NCBI GenBank assembly: GCA_900769785.1
Contig: CAAGHV010000236.1
Location: 1 to 9,901 of the forward strand
DNA from: Bacteroidales bacterium
GTDB taxonomy: Bacteria > Bacteroidota > Bacteroidia > Bacteroidales > P3
Length of the DNA: 9,901 nucleotides
Direction: 5' to 3'
How positions within the stretch are numbered: position 1 is the stretch's first letter; each line of letters begins with the position of its first letter. Both the position numbers and the translations under genes were made by a program. The notes beneath the pieces are model-generated. The model saw only the letters and a list, made by a program, of their open reading frames with translations. It did not search any database and was not told the origin of the DNA. Shown piece by piece: positions 1 through 6,602 of the stretch.

Positions 1-140
1 GAAACAGTCACATAGCTATGCATTGTATTTTTTCTATGGCGGAGATATTAAGTCGTCGGTTATGGTGGTTTTGAGAAAGATTGAATCTCACGCGAGAAAG
101 AATACTTCTCAAAAGGTGCTTCTCTGTAAATGCAAACCTA

Positions 141-157
141 TTGCAATGGCATTGCAA
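141..157. repeat. 17-nt perfect palindrome with 8-bp arms
   Basis: The arms TTGCAATG and CATTGCAA flank a single G. Arms this close cannot form a usable RNA hairpin, so the symmetry would better suit a dimeric DNA-binding protein, or it may be chance. The right arm also begins the first of two TTGCAAAAC direct repeats (152-160 and 182-190), which are exactly 30 nt apart. No adjacent gene shows what it would control. Confidence 0.35.
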
Positions 158-249
158 AACTGTTTCGGCGGTGGATAAACTTTGCAAAACGGTCGGTAAA
201 TTTGGTAAGACGGCTGCTAAAGGTATAAAAAAAGGGTTTATTTTGGTAG

Positions 250-286
250 AATAAAGGGTTTGTTTACCATAAACAAACCCTTTATT
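250..286. terminator. Perfect 17-bp inverted repeat, probable bidirectional terminator
   Basis: The arm at 250-266 (AATAAAGGGTTTGTTTA) is the exact reverse complement of 270-286, with a 3-nt CCA loop. The stem has a short GC block (GGG/CCC), and its ends give short A-rich and T-rich flanks on either strand, as in bidirectional intrinsic terminators. A partial copy of the left arm (AAAGGGTTTATTTT) lies just upstream at 231-244 and could compete for pairing. The stop codon of plus frame 3 (252-254) lies inside the stem. The gene it would terminate is not clear from this window. Confidence 0.6.
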
Positions 287-463
287 TGAGGTATAAGCAA
301 CCGAGTTACAGATTTTATCGACCGTCTTGCCGGTTTTATCATTGATGTAATGGCTATGACTTGCTGTGTAATCTTTCGGTGTTAATATTCTTAGTATAAA
401 CAATAAAACCAAATGCATAGCGTTAGCTCTGCATTAAACAATAAATCTATAAAATATTGCAGA

Positions 464-955
464 ATGAAACGTCAAAATGAATATGTGTTCAAACCTCAAA
501 TGGGTAGCTATATTTTTATAATAACCCTTGTTTTACTTAGCATTCCATTTGTACTTTCATTAAGTGGCAAAAGAATTCTTTTGATTATCGGATATATAAT
601 TATGGCATTGGGTAGTATCGGGGCAATTATGTTCGGTATCAATATTTATAAAAAAGACCGAATTATAGTGAATGATGAAGGCTTAATACTACAAAATGTG
701 TATCCCTCAAAAGGTGAACAAATAAAAAATATAACCTTTTATTGGCAAGAAATAAAGCAAATAAATTTTGGTAATTTAGAGATGCCTAATTGGAGGCATA
801 GCGGTAGCCATGTTGGATATTTTATGGAAATAATATTGAAAGATAATGCATACCACAAATCCATCGCAATGTATGATATGGAAAAAGTAAAAAAATCCAT
901 TCACTATAAAAAGAAAAAGCATGTACGCATTTCTGATAGGTTAGAGTGTCAATAA
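464..955 (+). CDS. Small two-helix membrane protein with PH-like tail, hypothetical
   Basis: This is a predicted 163-residue inner-membrane protein of unknown function. Two hydrophobic segments (about residues 14-34 and 38-61) form a hairpin separated by a short Ser-Gly-Lys-Arg turn. They are followed by a soluble part with alternating strands, including IIVNDEGLIL (67-76) and FYWQEIKQI (92-100). This order, a helix pair and then 'strand, turn, ...W..I..I', resembles bacterial PH-like membrane proteins of the YdbT/STM3941 kind, but that is only a resemblance by eye. An upstream in-frame ATG at 413 would add 17 polar residues. I prefer 464 because it places a short charged N-terminus before the first helix. 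The C-terminus ends in a basic run and then RISDRLECQ, close to a structured repeat region, so truncation is possible. Confidence 0.65.
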   Translation: MKRQNEYVFKPQMGSYIFIITLVLLSIPFVLSLSGKRILLIIGYIIMALGSIGAIMFGINIYKKDRIIVNDEGLILQNVYPSKGEQIKNITFYWQEIKQINFGNLEMPNWRHSGSHVGYFMEIILKDNAYHKSIAMYDMEKVKKSIHYKKKKHVRISDRLECQ

Positions 956-979
956 AAGCTACCGAGTAAAACTTATATA

Positions 980-1011
980 GGCAACTTCTAAACTAAATTA
1001 TAGGAGTTGCC
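980..1011 (+). terminator. Stem-loop downstream of the 163-aa gene, possible terminator
   Basis: GGCAACTTCTA (980-990) pairs with TAGGAGTTGCC (1001-1011) over 11 bp with one G-U wobble and a 10-nt AT-rich loop. It lies 25 nt after the stop of the upstream gene, a normal place for a terminator. There is no strong T-run after it, so it may instead be part of the structured element that follows. Confidence 0.4.
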
Positions 1012-1053
1012 CATTGTCATTCCATACCAATGGGAGGTAGGGAAAAAATGACA
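1010..1053. repeat. Two overlapping, mutually exclusive inverted repeats
   Basis: CCCATTG (1010-1016) is the exact complement of CAATGGG (1028-1034). TGTCATT (1015-1021) is the exact complement of AATGACA (1047-1053). The two share bases 1015-1016, and the first also competes with the 980-1011 stem, so an RNA from here could switch between folds. The second pair uses the opening bases of the first 36-nt repeat module. Confidence 0.4.
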
Positions 1054-1128
1054 GTATACCATCAACTCCGCCAAACCCGGGTATGAGCACGCTGACAGTA
1101 TACCGTCGCGAAACGGAAACCCGGGTAT
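1049..1128. repeat. Two copies of a 36-nt module at 44-nt period
   Basis: Both copies (1049-1084 and 1093-1128) begin with TGACAGTATACC and end with AAACCCGGGTAT. Each encloses exactly 12 unlike bases (1061-1072 and 1105-1116), and 8 nt separate the copies. Within each copy ATACC can pair with the terminal GGTAT, and CCCGGG is itself a palindrome. Conserved ends around a variable core of fixed length suggest a stem-loop or protein-binding unit. The 44-nt period is not a multiple of three, so the two copies cannot be read in the same frame as one tandem peptide. Two copies are too few for a CRISPR array, and the separator is too short. Confidence 0.7.
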
Positions 1129-1147
1129 AAAAAAACGGCTTCGAAAT

Positions 1148-1199
1148 CGACTATTTTTTACATCACGATATAGGCACCTACTCTATCGCGATGTAGTCG
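1148..1199. repeat. Long bulged hairpin
   Basis: The outer arms CGACTA (1148-1153) and TAGTCG (1194-1199) pair exactly. Inside a 7-nt T-rich bulge on the left, CATCACGATATAG (1161-1173) pairs with CTATCGCGATG (1183-1193), with one A-C mismatch and a small bulge. On the minus strand the mismatch becomes a G-U wobble, so the fold is slightly better there. The loop is about 9 nt. Confidence 0.45.
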
Positions 1200-1200
1200 G

Positions 1201-1220
1201 AATTTCATCGCGAGGAAATT
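1201..1220. repeat. Short hairpin with 6-bp stem
   Basis: AATTTC (1201-1206) pairs with GAAATT (1215-1220) around an 8-nt loop that contains TCGCGA. TTATC follows. The stem is AT-rich and short; it is noted mainly because it continues the run of hairpins that begins at 980. Confidence 0.3.
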
Positions 1221-1391
1221 TTATCTATATCATAGAGGCCATGGATAACGTCTAAAATGTATTGTGAATAACTATAAGAATAATAGATAAGATATTTATT
1301 CCAAATGTTTGAAACAGGATGTTTTGGAAGGTGCTTTAAATCTTTGTAGATAAAAACAATAAATGATGATGCATTTCGTTTTAGATGATAA

Positions 1392-1676
1392 ATGTTTGAT
1401 ATTATGGATAAAAAAGAAGAACGTACACCTTCGTTATTGGCATGTATAGCAATGGATGCTGTGGGTATGGCAAGCTATTTTTTACCCCTTGTGGGCGAAA
1501 CTTTCGATGCCTTTTGGGCCATAGTGGCTGCCGTGGTATTCTACCGATGGTTTCGCTCTCCCATAGGAACAGTGGCTACGGCAGTCGAAGAACTGTTGCC
1601 CAAAACCGATATTGTGCCGATGTTTACTATTGCCTATTTCTTTTTTAGGAGAAAGGCTATCAAAAACCAAGTATAA
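1392..1676 (+). CDS. Small hydrophobic membrane protein, hypothetical
   Basis: This is a 94-residue protein with a charged N-terminus and then about three hydrophobic segments (around residues 15-32, 37-54 and 71-87). Its central pattern is 'DAVGMASYFLPLVGETFD', then 'W..VAAVVFYRWF', then 'EELLPKTDIVPMFTIAYFF'. I recall small Bacteroidetes membrane proteins with the same order of features (an Asp-x-x-Gly-Met helix start and a 'P-T-D-x-x-P-x-F-T' third helix), but know no function for them. Translation could also begin at the ATG at 1404, which would drop four residues. The gene converges on the minus-strand flippase with a 74-nt gap in which I see no clear terminator. Confidence 0.75.
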   Translation: MFDIMDKKEERTPSLLACIAMDAVGMASYFLPLVGETFDAFWAIVAAVVFYRWFRSPIGTVATAVEELLPKTDIVPMFTIAYFFFRRKAIKNQV

Positions 1677-1750
1677 TGAATTCAATTGTGAAAATTATTG
1701 TGTCGAAAAAGCCGAAGATGCAACACACTGTGGTTGTAGCCCTGTGAGGT

Positions 1751-3196
1751 TTATTGTTTAACTATCATTTTCATAATATCTTTCAGCCTGAAAAGGCGTA
1801 GTCCGAAGAGCATTGCCATCATGGCCACGCCTACCATTACTATATGCCATACCCAATTTAGTTCAAGGTGTTTTAGTTCAAGGTTGATACCAAGTATCAT
1901 ACCTATATATACAAATAGGCGTAGAACTGTGTGCCAATGTATTTTGAAATGGAATATTCTTATACTTACTACCATTTGGGCTACAGCCACAAAGGTTTGA
2001 GCTGTAAGGCTTGCCCATGCTGAACCTGATTCGGCATAGTGTGGTATAAGTACAAGGTTGATGATGATATTGATAGCTAAAGTTATTGCTGAAAGGATAT
2101 TTAGTTGACGAAGACTATTGTTGGCCGTAAGCAGGGTGCCAAATATGTAAGTAACCGATATAGGGATAAAGCCAAAGACGAGTATGCGAAACACTGCAGC
2201 CGATTGCTCAATATGGCTGTCGTATAGTGCCTTCATTAGCTCACCACTAAGGCTCGAAAGGGTTATAGCTATACCTGATGAAAAAGCAAATACACATACA
2301 AATACATCCCGCGTAATAGGTCTTATATCTTCTTTGTCCTTCAGCATCTTGGCATATATCGGTAGCAGTGGTACTGATACTAAGTAAGCTAACATCACTA
2401 AAGCATCTAGTAGTCTATAGGCACTGGCATATACACCTGCCGAAGTGCTACCTGAAGGTAAAATACGTTGTAGCATAATAGGATCGATACGGTTGTACGA
2501 AGCCATCAGTAGTACTAGTAATGCAAAAGGCAGACTTCGCTTGATAATGGCTATGCTGAATGGCAAATTGAGGCTGAGTTTTCGTAACTTGGTTTTTCGA
2601 ATAAGTATCACTAATGCTACACAGGTAGTGATAAGGTATGAGAGGGTTTGAGCTCCTATAAACCATTCGATTTGGAAAGGTTTATTGGTAATATTACCCC
2701 AAAGTAAGAGACTGCAAAATATTATCATCAATACTCGATCCATAACCGATAGAAGACTGTCGGTCTTAAACATAAGCAATCCCGAAAAGTTAGATCGAAG
2801 GTATAGAATCAGTGAATTGAGGAATTGATTCAGACACAACCATGCTAGCAAGAAAAATTCTCGCTCATTGTAGCCGATAATCCATCCAACTGTAAAAGTA
2901 ATTGCTAAGAATAGTAAAAACAGTATAAACTTTATTCCTAATATTCCCGAAAGATGTTTGCTTATAAGTTGATTGTGTTGTGCAATATTTTTGTTGTTGA
3001 AGTTGGTTACACCCAAGTCAAGCAATATATTGAAAATATAACTAAAGTTGAATATAGCAAAATACAACCCAAATTCTTCGGCACCTACGGCGTTTTGAAC
3101 ACCCACATCAACACCCAAAATCCAAAATGGTTTTATAAGAATATTGAGCAGTAAAAACAATAATATACTCGAAAAAAGTTTCTTGTGCATATGCAT
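1751..3196 (-). CDS. Wzx/MOP-type oligosaccharide flippase
   Basis: This 481-residue polytopic membrane protein has about 12-14 hydrophobic helices along its whole length, the usual size and shape of the polysaccharide branch of the MOP exporter superfamily. Members move undecaprenyl-linked sugar units across the inner membrane for capsule, O-antigen or exopolysaccharide assembly. Typical features are the N-terminal LLNILIKPFWILGVDVGVQN-type segment followed by 'AEEFGLYFAIFN' (39-50), the mid-protein 'YNRIDPIML' (234-242) and 'AGVYASAYRL' (253-262). A second ATG two codons in (plus-strand 3188-3190) could be the start. No glycosyltransferases or polymerase lie beside it here, so its sugar substrate cannot be guessed. 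It is transcribed away from the folding-protein operon, from a shared intergenic region. Confidence 0.88.
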   Translation of the reverse strand: MHMHKKLFSSILLFLLLNILIKPFWILGVDVGVQNAVGAEEFGLYFAIFNFSYIFNILLDLGVTNFNNKNIAQHNQLISKHLSGILGIKFILFLLFLAITFTVGWIIGYNEREFFLLAWLCLNQFLNSLILYLRSNFSGLLMFKTDSLLSVMDRVLMIIFCSLLLWGNITNKPFQIEWFIGAQTLSYLITTCVALVILIRKTKLRKLSLNLPFSIAIIKRSLPFALLVLLMASYNRIDPIMLQRILPSGSTSAGVYASAYRLLDALVMLAYLVSVPLLPIYAKMLKDKEDIRPITRDVFVCVFAFSSGIAITLSSLSGELMKALYDSHIEQSAAVFRILVFGFIPISVTYIFGTLLTANNSLRQLNILSAITLAINIIINLVLIPHYAESGSAWASLTAQTFVAVAQMVVSIRIFHFKIHWHTVLRLFVYIGMILGINLELKHLELNWVWHIVMVGVAMMAMLFGLRLFRLKDIMKMIVKQ

Positions 3197-3251
3197 TATC
3201 GAAATTTATTTCATAATAACTATGAATTTAAACTTTTATTTTCATTGCTTG

Positions 3252-3281
3252 CAAATATATGATAAGTTATTTCTGTTTCAC
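3252..3281 (-). promoter_or_regulatory. Candidate Bacteroidetes-type promoter for the flippase
   Basis: Read on the minus strand, TATATTTG (plus 3252-3259) matches the Bacteroidetes -7 consensus TAnnTTTG. About 19 nt upstream is GTG (plus 3279-3281), a two-of-three match to the -33 TTG. Transcription would begin roughly 50 nt before the flippase start. The call rests on consensus matching in an AT-rich region. Confidence 0.4.
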
Positions 3282-3337
3282 TTGTTTAATATTCTTATTT
3301 ACAAGTTGTTTTGTATAAAATTTATCTGTGCGATAGG

Positions 3338-3368
3338 TTGGAATGTATAGTGCTTGGATATATTTTTG
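3338..3368 (+). promoter_or_regulatory. Candidate distal promoter of the folding-protein operon
   Basis: TTG (3338-3340), a 20-nt spacer and TATTTTTG (3361-3368) match the Bacteroidetes housekeeping sigma consensus TTG-N19-21-TAnnTTTG. It lies about 190 nt before the first operon gene and would give a long leader. Confidence 0.4.
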
Positions 3369-3434
3369 ACTATAAGACAAGGTTGTTATTTTTATCTAAG
3401 TAAGAAAATATTTTTATATGTCAATAATTTTTAA

Positions 3435-3442
3435 TACTTTTG
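3435..3442 (+). promoter_or_regulatory. Candidate proximal -7 element of the folding-protein operon
   Basis: TACTTTTG followed by CA is a typical Bacteroidales -7 element with its flank. No TTG stands at the expected -33 distance, where the sequence is T-rich. Transcription from here would give a leader of about 105 nt containing the 3451-3480 hairpin. Confidence 0.45.
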
Positions 3443-3450
3443 CAATAATT

Positions 3451-3480
3451 TTTGGGTTGATTATCGAATACTCGACCAAA
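3451..3480 (+). other. Leader hairpin upstream of the operon
   Basis: TTT-GGTTGA (3451-3453 and 3455-3460, with G3454 bulged) pairs with TCGACC-AAA (3472-3480), giving 9 bp with one G-U and an 11-nt loop. It falls in the predicted 5' leader. There is no T-run after it and I recognise no riboswitch, so any regulatory role is speculative. Confidence 0.25.
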
Positions 3481-3554
3481 GGTTATAAATTGTTAGCAAG
3501 GCAATAAAATAGAAAGATTTGCATTATAAACACGTATAAATAAAACACGAAATA

Positions 3555-5633
3555 ATGAAAAAAACGTTTATAGTATTATTGTTTGGAGCTTTGATGGTTA
3601 ATGGTTTGAAAGCTCAGAAAGTAAATGAAGACCCTATAGTAATGGAAATTGGTGGTGAGAAGATAACACAGTCGGAGTTTATGAAGAATTTTCGCCAAGC
3701 CAATACTATTGGGGATAATGCTACTACGGCTGAAAAGCGTAAAGCATTGAATGACTATATTGATTTATTTGTCAATTTCCGATTAAAGATTAAAGATGCT
3801 TTGGTAGAGCGTTACGATACTATTGCTACGTTTCAAAATGAATACAAAACTTATCGTGATGAGCTTGCTGCTCCATATCTTATAGATTCAAAATTGTTGG
3901 AAGATATTTTGCAAGAGGCATATCGTCGCAATCAGCAGGCTGTTCGTGCTTCGCACATAATGGTGGCTTTGCCTCGAAATCCTTCACCCGAAGATACATT
4001 GCTAGCCTACCAAAAGGCAATGGATATATATGAGCAAGCTATTAGGGAGGGTGCAGACTTTAAGAAGTTAGCGATAGCACTGTCTGAAGATCCTTCGGCA
4101 AAAGACCATGTTTCGCCTAAATCTGGACAAGAGATGAAGGGTAATGGTGGTGATTTGGGATATTTTACTGTTTTTGATATGGTATATCCTTTTGAAGAAG
4201 CTGCTTTTACTATGCAGGTGGGAGAGATATCCAAGCCTGTGCGTTCAAGTTTTGGATATCACATTATCAAGTTGGTTGATAAGGTTTCCATTTATGGAAA
4301 ATCATCAATACAACACATTTGGGTAGGTTCGGTATCTGAAAAAGATGAGAATCGTATGGAGAGTAGAATTAATGATGCATATCGCAGACTTTCGGAGGGG
4401 GAAGATTTTAATAAAGTGGTTCGTGATTGTAGCGAAGACAGAGCAACTATTCCAGTAAATGGACTTATTGAAAATGTGCCAATACAACGAATGGTACCCG
4501 AGTATGTAAGCAAGATAGCCGAACTGAATGTCGGAGAATTTTCAAAGCCTTTCAAAACAATGTATGGTTGGCATATAATAAAAGTAGTTAAGAAGGATAC
4601 CATTGCACCATTTGAAGATATGAAACCATTCTACAAACAACGTATCTCTCGTGACCAAAGAAGTAAGCAACCACAAAATGTGTTTGTTGAAAATATGAAA
4701 GAAAAGTATGGTTTTGTTGATTATGTGACTAAAAATAAAGAAGCTTTTGATGAGTTGTTGTCATCTCTTACCGACTCGGTATTTCTTGAAGCATGGAAGG
4801 CTCAGCCTCTTAAAGGTGGTGATAAGGAGTTGTTTTCTTTCAGTAAGAAAAAATACACCATGAATGACTTAGCAAAGTATATCGAAGAAAATCAAAAGAG
4901 ACGAGTTAAGCAGCATAAAGCTATTTTTCTAAAAGACCAATATGATGCTTTTGTAAGTAGTGAAATTATTGAGTATGCTGATAGTAGATTGGAACAAGAT
5001 TATCCCGAATTTGATGAGCTAGTAAAAGATTATCGAAATGGATTATTGATATTTGCATATAACGATGAAAAAGTATGGTCGAAGGCCATTGTTGATACAG
5101 CCGGTTTGAGAGAGTTTTATGAAATGGAGAGTCAAAAACATAATATGAGTAATCCTGAAGAGTCCATATATTTTTGGAAACAACGTGCTGATGTGATGAC
5201 AATAAGTGTATTCGATTCTAGTTGTATAGATGTTGCAAAAGCAATGAAAGTTGTGGAGAAGAATGCTTTCAAAGAGAATATGACTAAGGATAAGATGTTT
5301 GACTTGTTGATGAAGAAATTAAACAAAAAGAAATGTACCATAGATCCCCCTATGTATATAAGAAATGTAAGAGTTGAAAAGGACAACAATGATGTTATTA
5401 CATCCGATCAGTTTAAAAAAGGTATCTATTCTGTCAAGACCCAAAATGGTAAAGGTTATATAATAATAGTAGTAAAAGATACAATAGACCCTGTATTGAA
5501 AACGCTTAAGGATGCTAGAGGATACTACATAAACGATTATCAAAATTATCTTGAAAAACAATTGGTAGAACAGTTGCGAAGCAAATATAAAGTGAAGGTT
5601 TATAATGATAAGATAAACGAAATAGTTTATTAA
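3555..5633 (+). CDS. Exported PpiC-type peptidylprolyl isomerase with two parvulin domains
   Basis: This 692-residue periplasmic folding factor would catalyse cis-trans isomerisation of prolyl bonds and/or act as a chaperone for envelope proteins. The first 20 residues form a signal peptide (MKKTF, hydrophobic core, LKA before Gln21). Residues 28-125 resemble a SurA N-terminal chaperone segment ('VMEIGGEKITQSEF'). Parvulin domain 1 (about 131-243) is complete: 'ASHIMV' with its His, 'GGDLGYF' at 198-204, 'F..AAF', and 'GYHIIKL' at 234-240. Domain 2 (about 252-347) keeps 'IQHIWV' and 'GWHIIKV' but lacks the 'GG.LG.F' loop. The last 345 residues are a mixed helical and strand region I cannot assign; this makes the protein longer than E. 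coli SurA (about 430 residues). It is the first gene of the operon, with 8 nt to the next. Confidence 0.88.
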   Translation: MKKTFIVLLFGALMVNGLKAQKVNEDPIVMEIGGEKITQSEFMKNFRQANTIGDNATTAEKRKALNDYIDLFVNFRLKIKDALVERYDTIATFQNEYKTYRDELAAPYLIDSKLLEDILQEAYRRNQQAVRASHIMVALPRNPSPEDTLLAYQKAMDIYEQAIREGADFKKLAIALSEDPSAKDHVSPKSGQEMKGNGGDLGYFTVFDMVYPFEEAAFTMQVGEISKPVRSSFGYHIIKLVDKVSIYGKSSIQHIWVGSVSEKDENRMESRINDAYRRLSEGEDFNKVVRDCSEDRATIPVNGLIENVPIQRMVPEYVSKIAELNVGEFSKPFKTMYGWHIIKVVKKDTIAPFEDMKPFYKQRISRDQRSKQPQNVFVENMKEKYGFVDYVTKNKEAFDELLSSLTDSVFLEAWKAQPLKGGDKELFSFSKKKYTMNDLAKYIEENQKRRVKQHKAIFLKDQYDAFVSSEIIEYADSRLEQDYPEFDELVKDYRNGLLIFAYNDEKVWSKAIVDTAGLREFYEMESQKHNMSNPEESIYFWKQRADVMTISVFDSSCIDVAKAMKVVEKNAFKENMTKDKMFDLLMKKLNKKKCTIDPPMYIRNVRVEKDNNDVITSDQFKKGIYSVKTQNGKGYIIIVVKDTIDPVLKTLKDARGYYINDYQNYLEKQLVEQLRSKYKVKVYNDKINEIVY

Positions 5634-5641
5634 GCGCTAAT

Positions 5642-6526
5642 ATGAAGAAACAAACATTTTGGATATATGTAATAGCTTGTTTTTGTCTATTTGTTGCGTG
5701 CAAAAATGTTGACAAAGAAGAACCACTGTTGAGGGTTTTTGATAATTATCTATATCCATCGGATATTGAAGGATTGGTAAGGGGTAATATATCTTCTGAA
5801 GATAGTATAGCCATTGTAGATAATTATATCAACCAATGGATACAACAGATGGTGGTATTAGATAAGGCAAAGAATAATATAACCAAAAGTTTTGACAAAG
5901 AGTTACAGAACTACAAAAACTCGTTGATTACATATGAGTATGAGCAAACGATGATAAAGCAACTATTGGATACTATGGTGTCGGATGCAGAAATTCAACA
6001 ATATTATGAGGCTAATAAAGAGAATTTTGTATTGAAAAATAATATTGTTAGAATGATATATGTGAAGATAGAGAAGGATTCTCCATCAATGCCGAAGATA
6101 AAAAGGCTGATGTTCAATAGTAAGGAATTTACTGATGACGTGTTGGTGGAAATTCAGAAATTGGCGTCAATTCATGCAAATGAATATTTTTTTGATGCAC
6201 AGGTATGGATACCTTTTAGCGATTTTCAACGGATTGTCCCTGTGGATACTTACAATGAGGAACACTATATTAAGCAAAATCGCAATATAACTATCACTGA
6301 TGATACTTCGGCATACATAGCTCGTATATTAGAGTTTAAGATAGTTGACGATATATCCCCTCTAAGTTTTGAATATGGAAATATAAAAAATATAATACTA
6401 AATAAGCGTAAGATTGATATTATAGATAAAATGCAGCAAGATTTGTTGAGAACGGCTGAAATAGAAAACAATATTGAACGCTTTTATGAACGTCCTATAG
6501 TCGAAGTTGAAAAAACAGAAGAATAA
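5642..6526 (+). CDS. SurA-like lipoprotein with degenerate parvulin region
   Basis: This is a 294-residue envelope protein. Its short hydrophobic leader ends in FVAC with Cys20 as the likely lipidated residue (Phe at -3 is not ideal), so it is probably a lipoprotein. Residues 30-125 look like the SurA N-terminal chaperone fold ('VDNYINQWIQQMVVLDKA', then a helix ending in 'VSDAEIQQYYEANKENF'). The usual parvulin domain should follow. Instead, 'NIVRMIYVKI' (134-143) stands where '.ASHILV' would be, 'WIPFSDF' (189-195) where 'LGWF' would be, and 'YIARILEFKI' (225-234) where 'GYHIIKL' would be. Both active-site His residues and the Gly-rich loop are missing. I infer a non-catalytic chaperone, possibly anchored to a membrane and working with its isomerase neighbours. 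This is consistent with co-transcription but unproven. Confidence 0.75.
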   Translation: MKKQTFWIYVIACFCLFVACKNVDKEEPLLRVFDNYLYPSDIEGLVRGNISSEDSIAIVDNYINQWIQQMVVLDKAKNNITKSFDKELQNYKNSLITYEYEQTMIKQLLDTMVSDAEIQQYYEANKENFVLKNNIVRMIYVKIEKDSPSMPKIKRLMFNSKEFTDDVLVEIQKLASIHANEYFFDAQVWIPFSDFQRIVPVDTYNEEHYIKQNRNITITDDTSAYIARILEFKIVDDISPLSFEYGNIKNIILNKRKIDIIDKMQQDLLRTAEIENNIERFYERPIVEVEKTEE

Positions 6527-6602
6527 TATAATTGAAAAATACTAAAAACAAATTTATTTGGTTACTATAAGATTAGTTACATTGTATAAAAAGAATAAGT
6601 CA

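Larger units (their letters stand above)
1..463. other. Left-edge stretch without a convincing gene; possible decayed or repetitive sequence
   Basis: No convincing complete gene is seen here. On the plus strand, frame 3 is open from the window edge except for a TGA at 72-74, and ends at TAA 252-254. Its last part contains a 10-codon repeat beginning Cys-Lys-Thr-Val at 153 and again at 183. On the minus strand, 8-418 is open for 136 codons, but it runs through a perfect inverted repeat and has the composition of a shadow frame. The stretch also contains a 17-nt palindrome (141-157) and a terminator-like hairpin (250-286). It may be a decayed gene end or a dispersed repeat. I favour non-coding, with low certainty. 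Confidence 0.35.
956..1391. other. Structured intergenic region
   Basis: No gene is called across these 436 bases. Plus frame 2 is open from 1052 to a TAA at 1256-1258 but has no early ATG, and it runs through repeats and hairpins. The first 265 bases hold at least five stem-loops and a two-copy 36-nt module, listed separately. TCGCGA occurs three times (around 1106, 1186 and 1208). The remaining part, 1221-1391, is plain AT-rich DNA leading into the next gene. I see no strong promoter there; the nearest -7-like match is AATCTTTG at 1339-1346, without a well-placed -33 TTG. Confidence 0.5.

Noticed and set aside
8..418. 136-codon minus-strand open frame at the left edge
   Set aside because: It runs through a perfect 37-nt inverted repeat and a palindrome and has no recognisable domain, signal or membrane segment beyond the first dozen residues. 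The opposite strand is nearly open as well. I treat it as a shadow or repeat frame, with some doubt.
413..463. Longer start for the 163-aa membrane protein
   Set aside because: The extra 17 residues are polar and unremarkable; the 464 ATG places the membrane hairpin at a normal distance from the N-terminus.
1049..1128. Possible CRISPR array
   Set aside because: Only two copies separated by 8 nt, with the variation inside the unit instead of between units, and no cas genes.
1052..1258. Plus-strand open frame through the repeat modules and hairpins
   Set aside because: It has no early ATG, overlaps nearly all the hairpins and shows no recognisable protein features; the structure explains the sequence better.
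4007..4603. Antisense open frames within the first isomerase gene
   Set aside because: They lie wholly inside a well-supported gene, in the complementary frames, and show no protein features.
6558..6602. Upstream extension of the SurA-like gene
   Set aside because: It depends on a TTG start and would put a basic stretch ahead of a clear signal peptide beginning at 6603.
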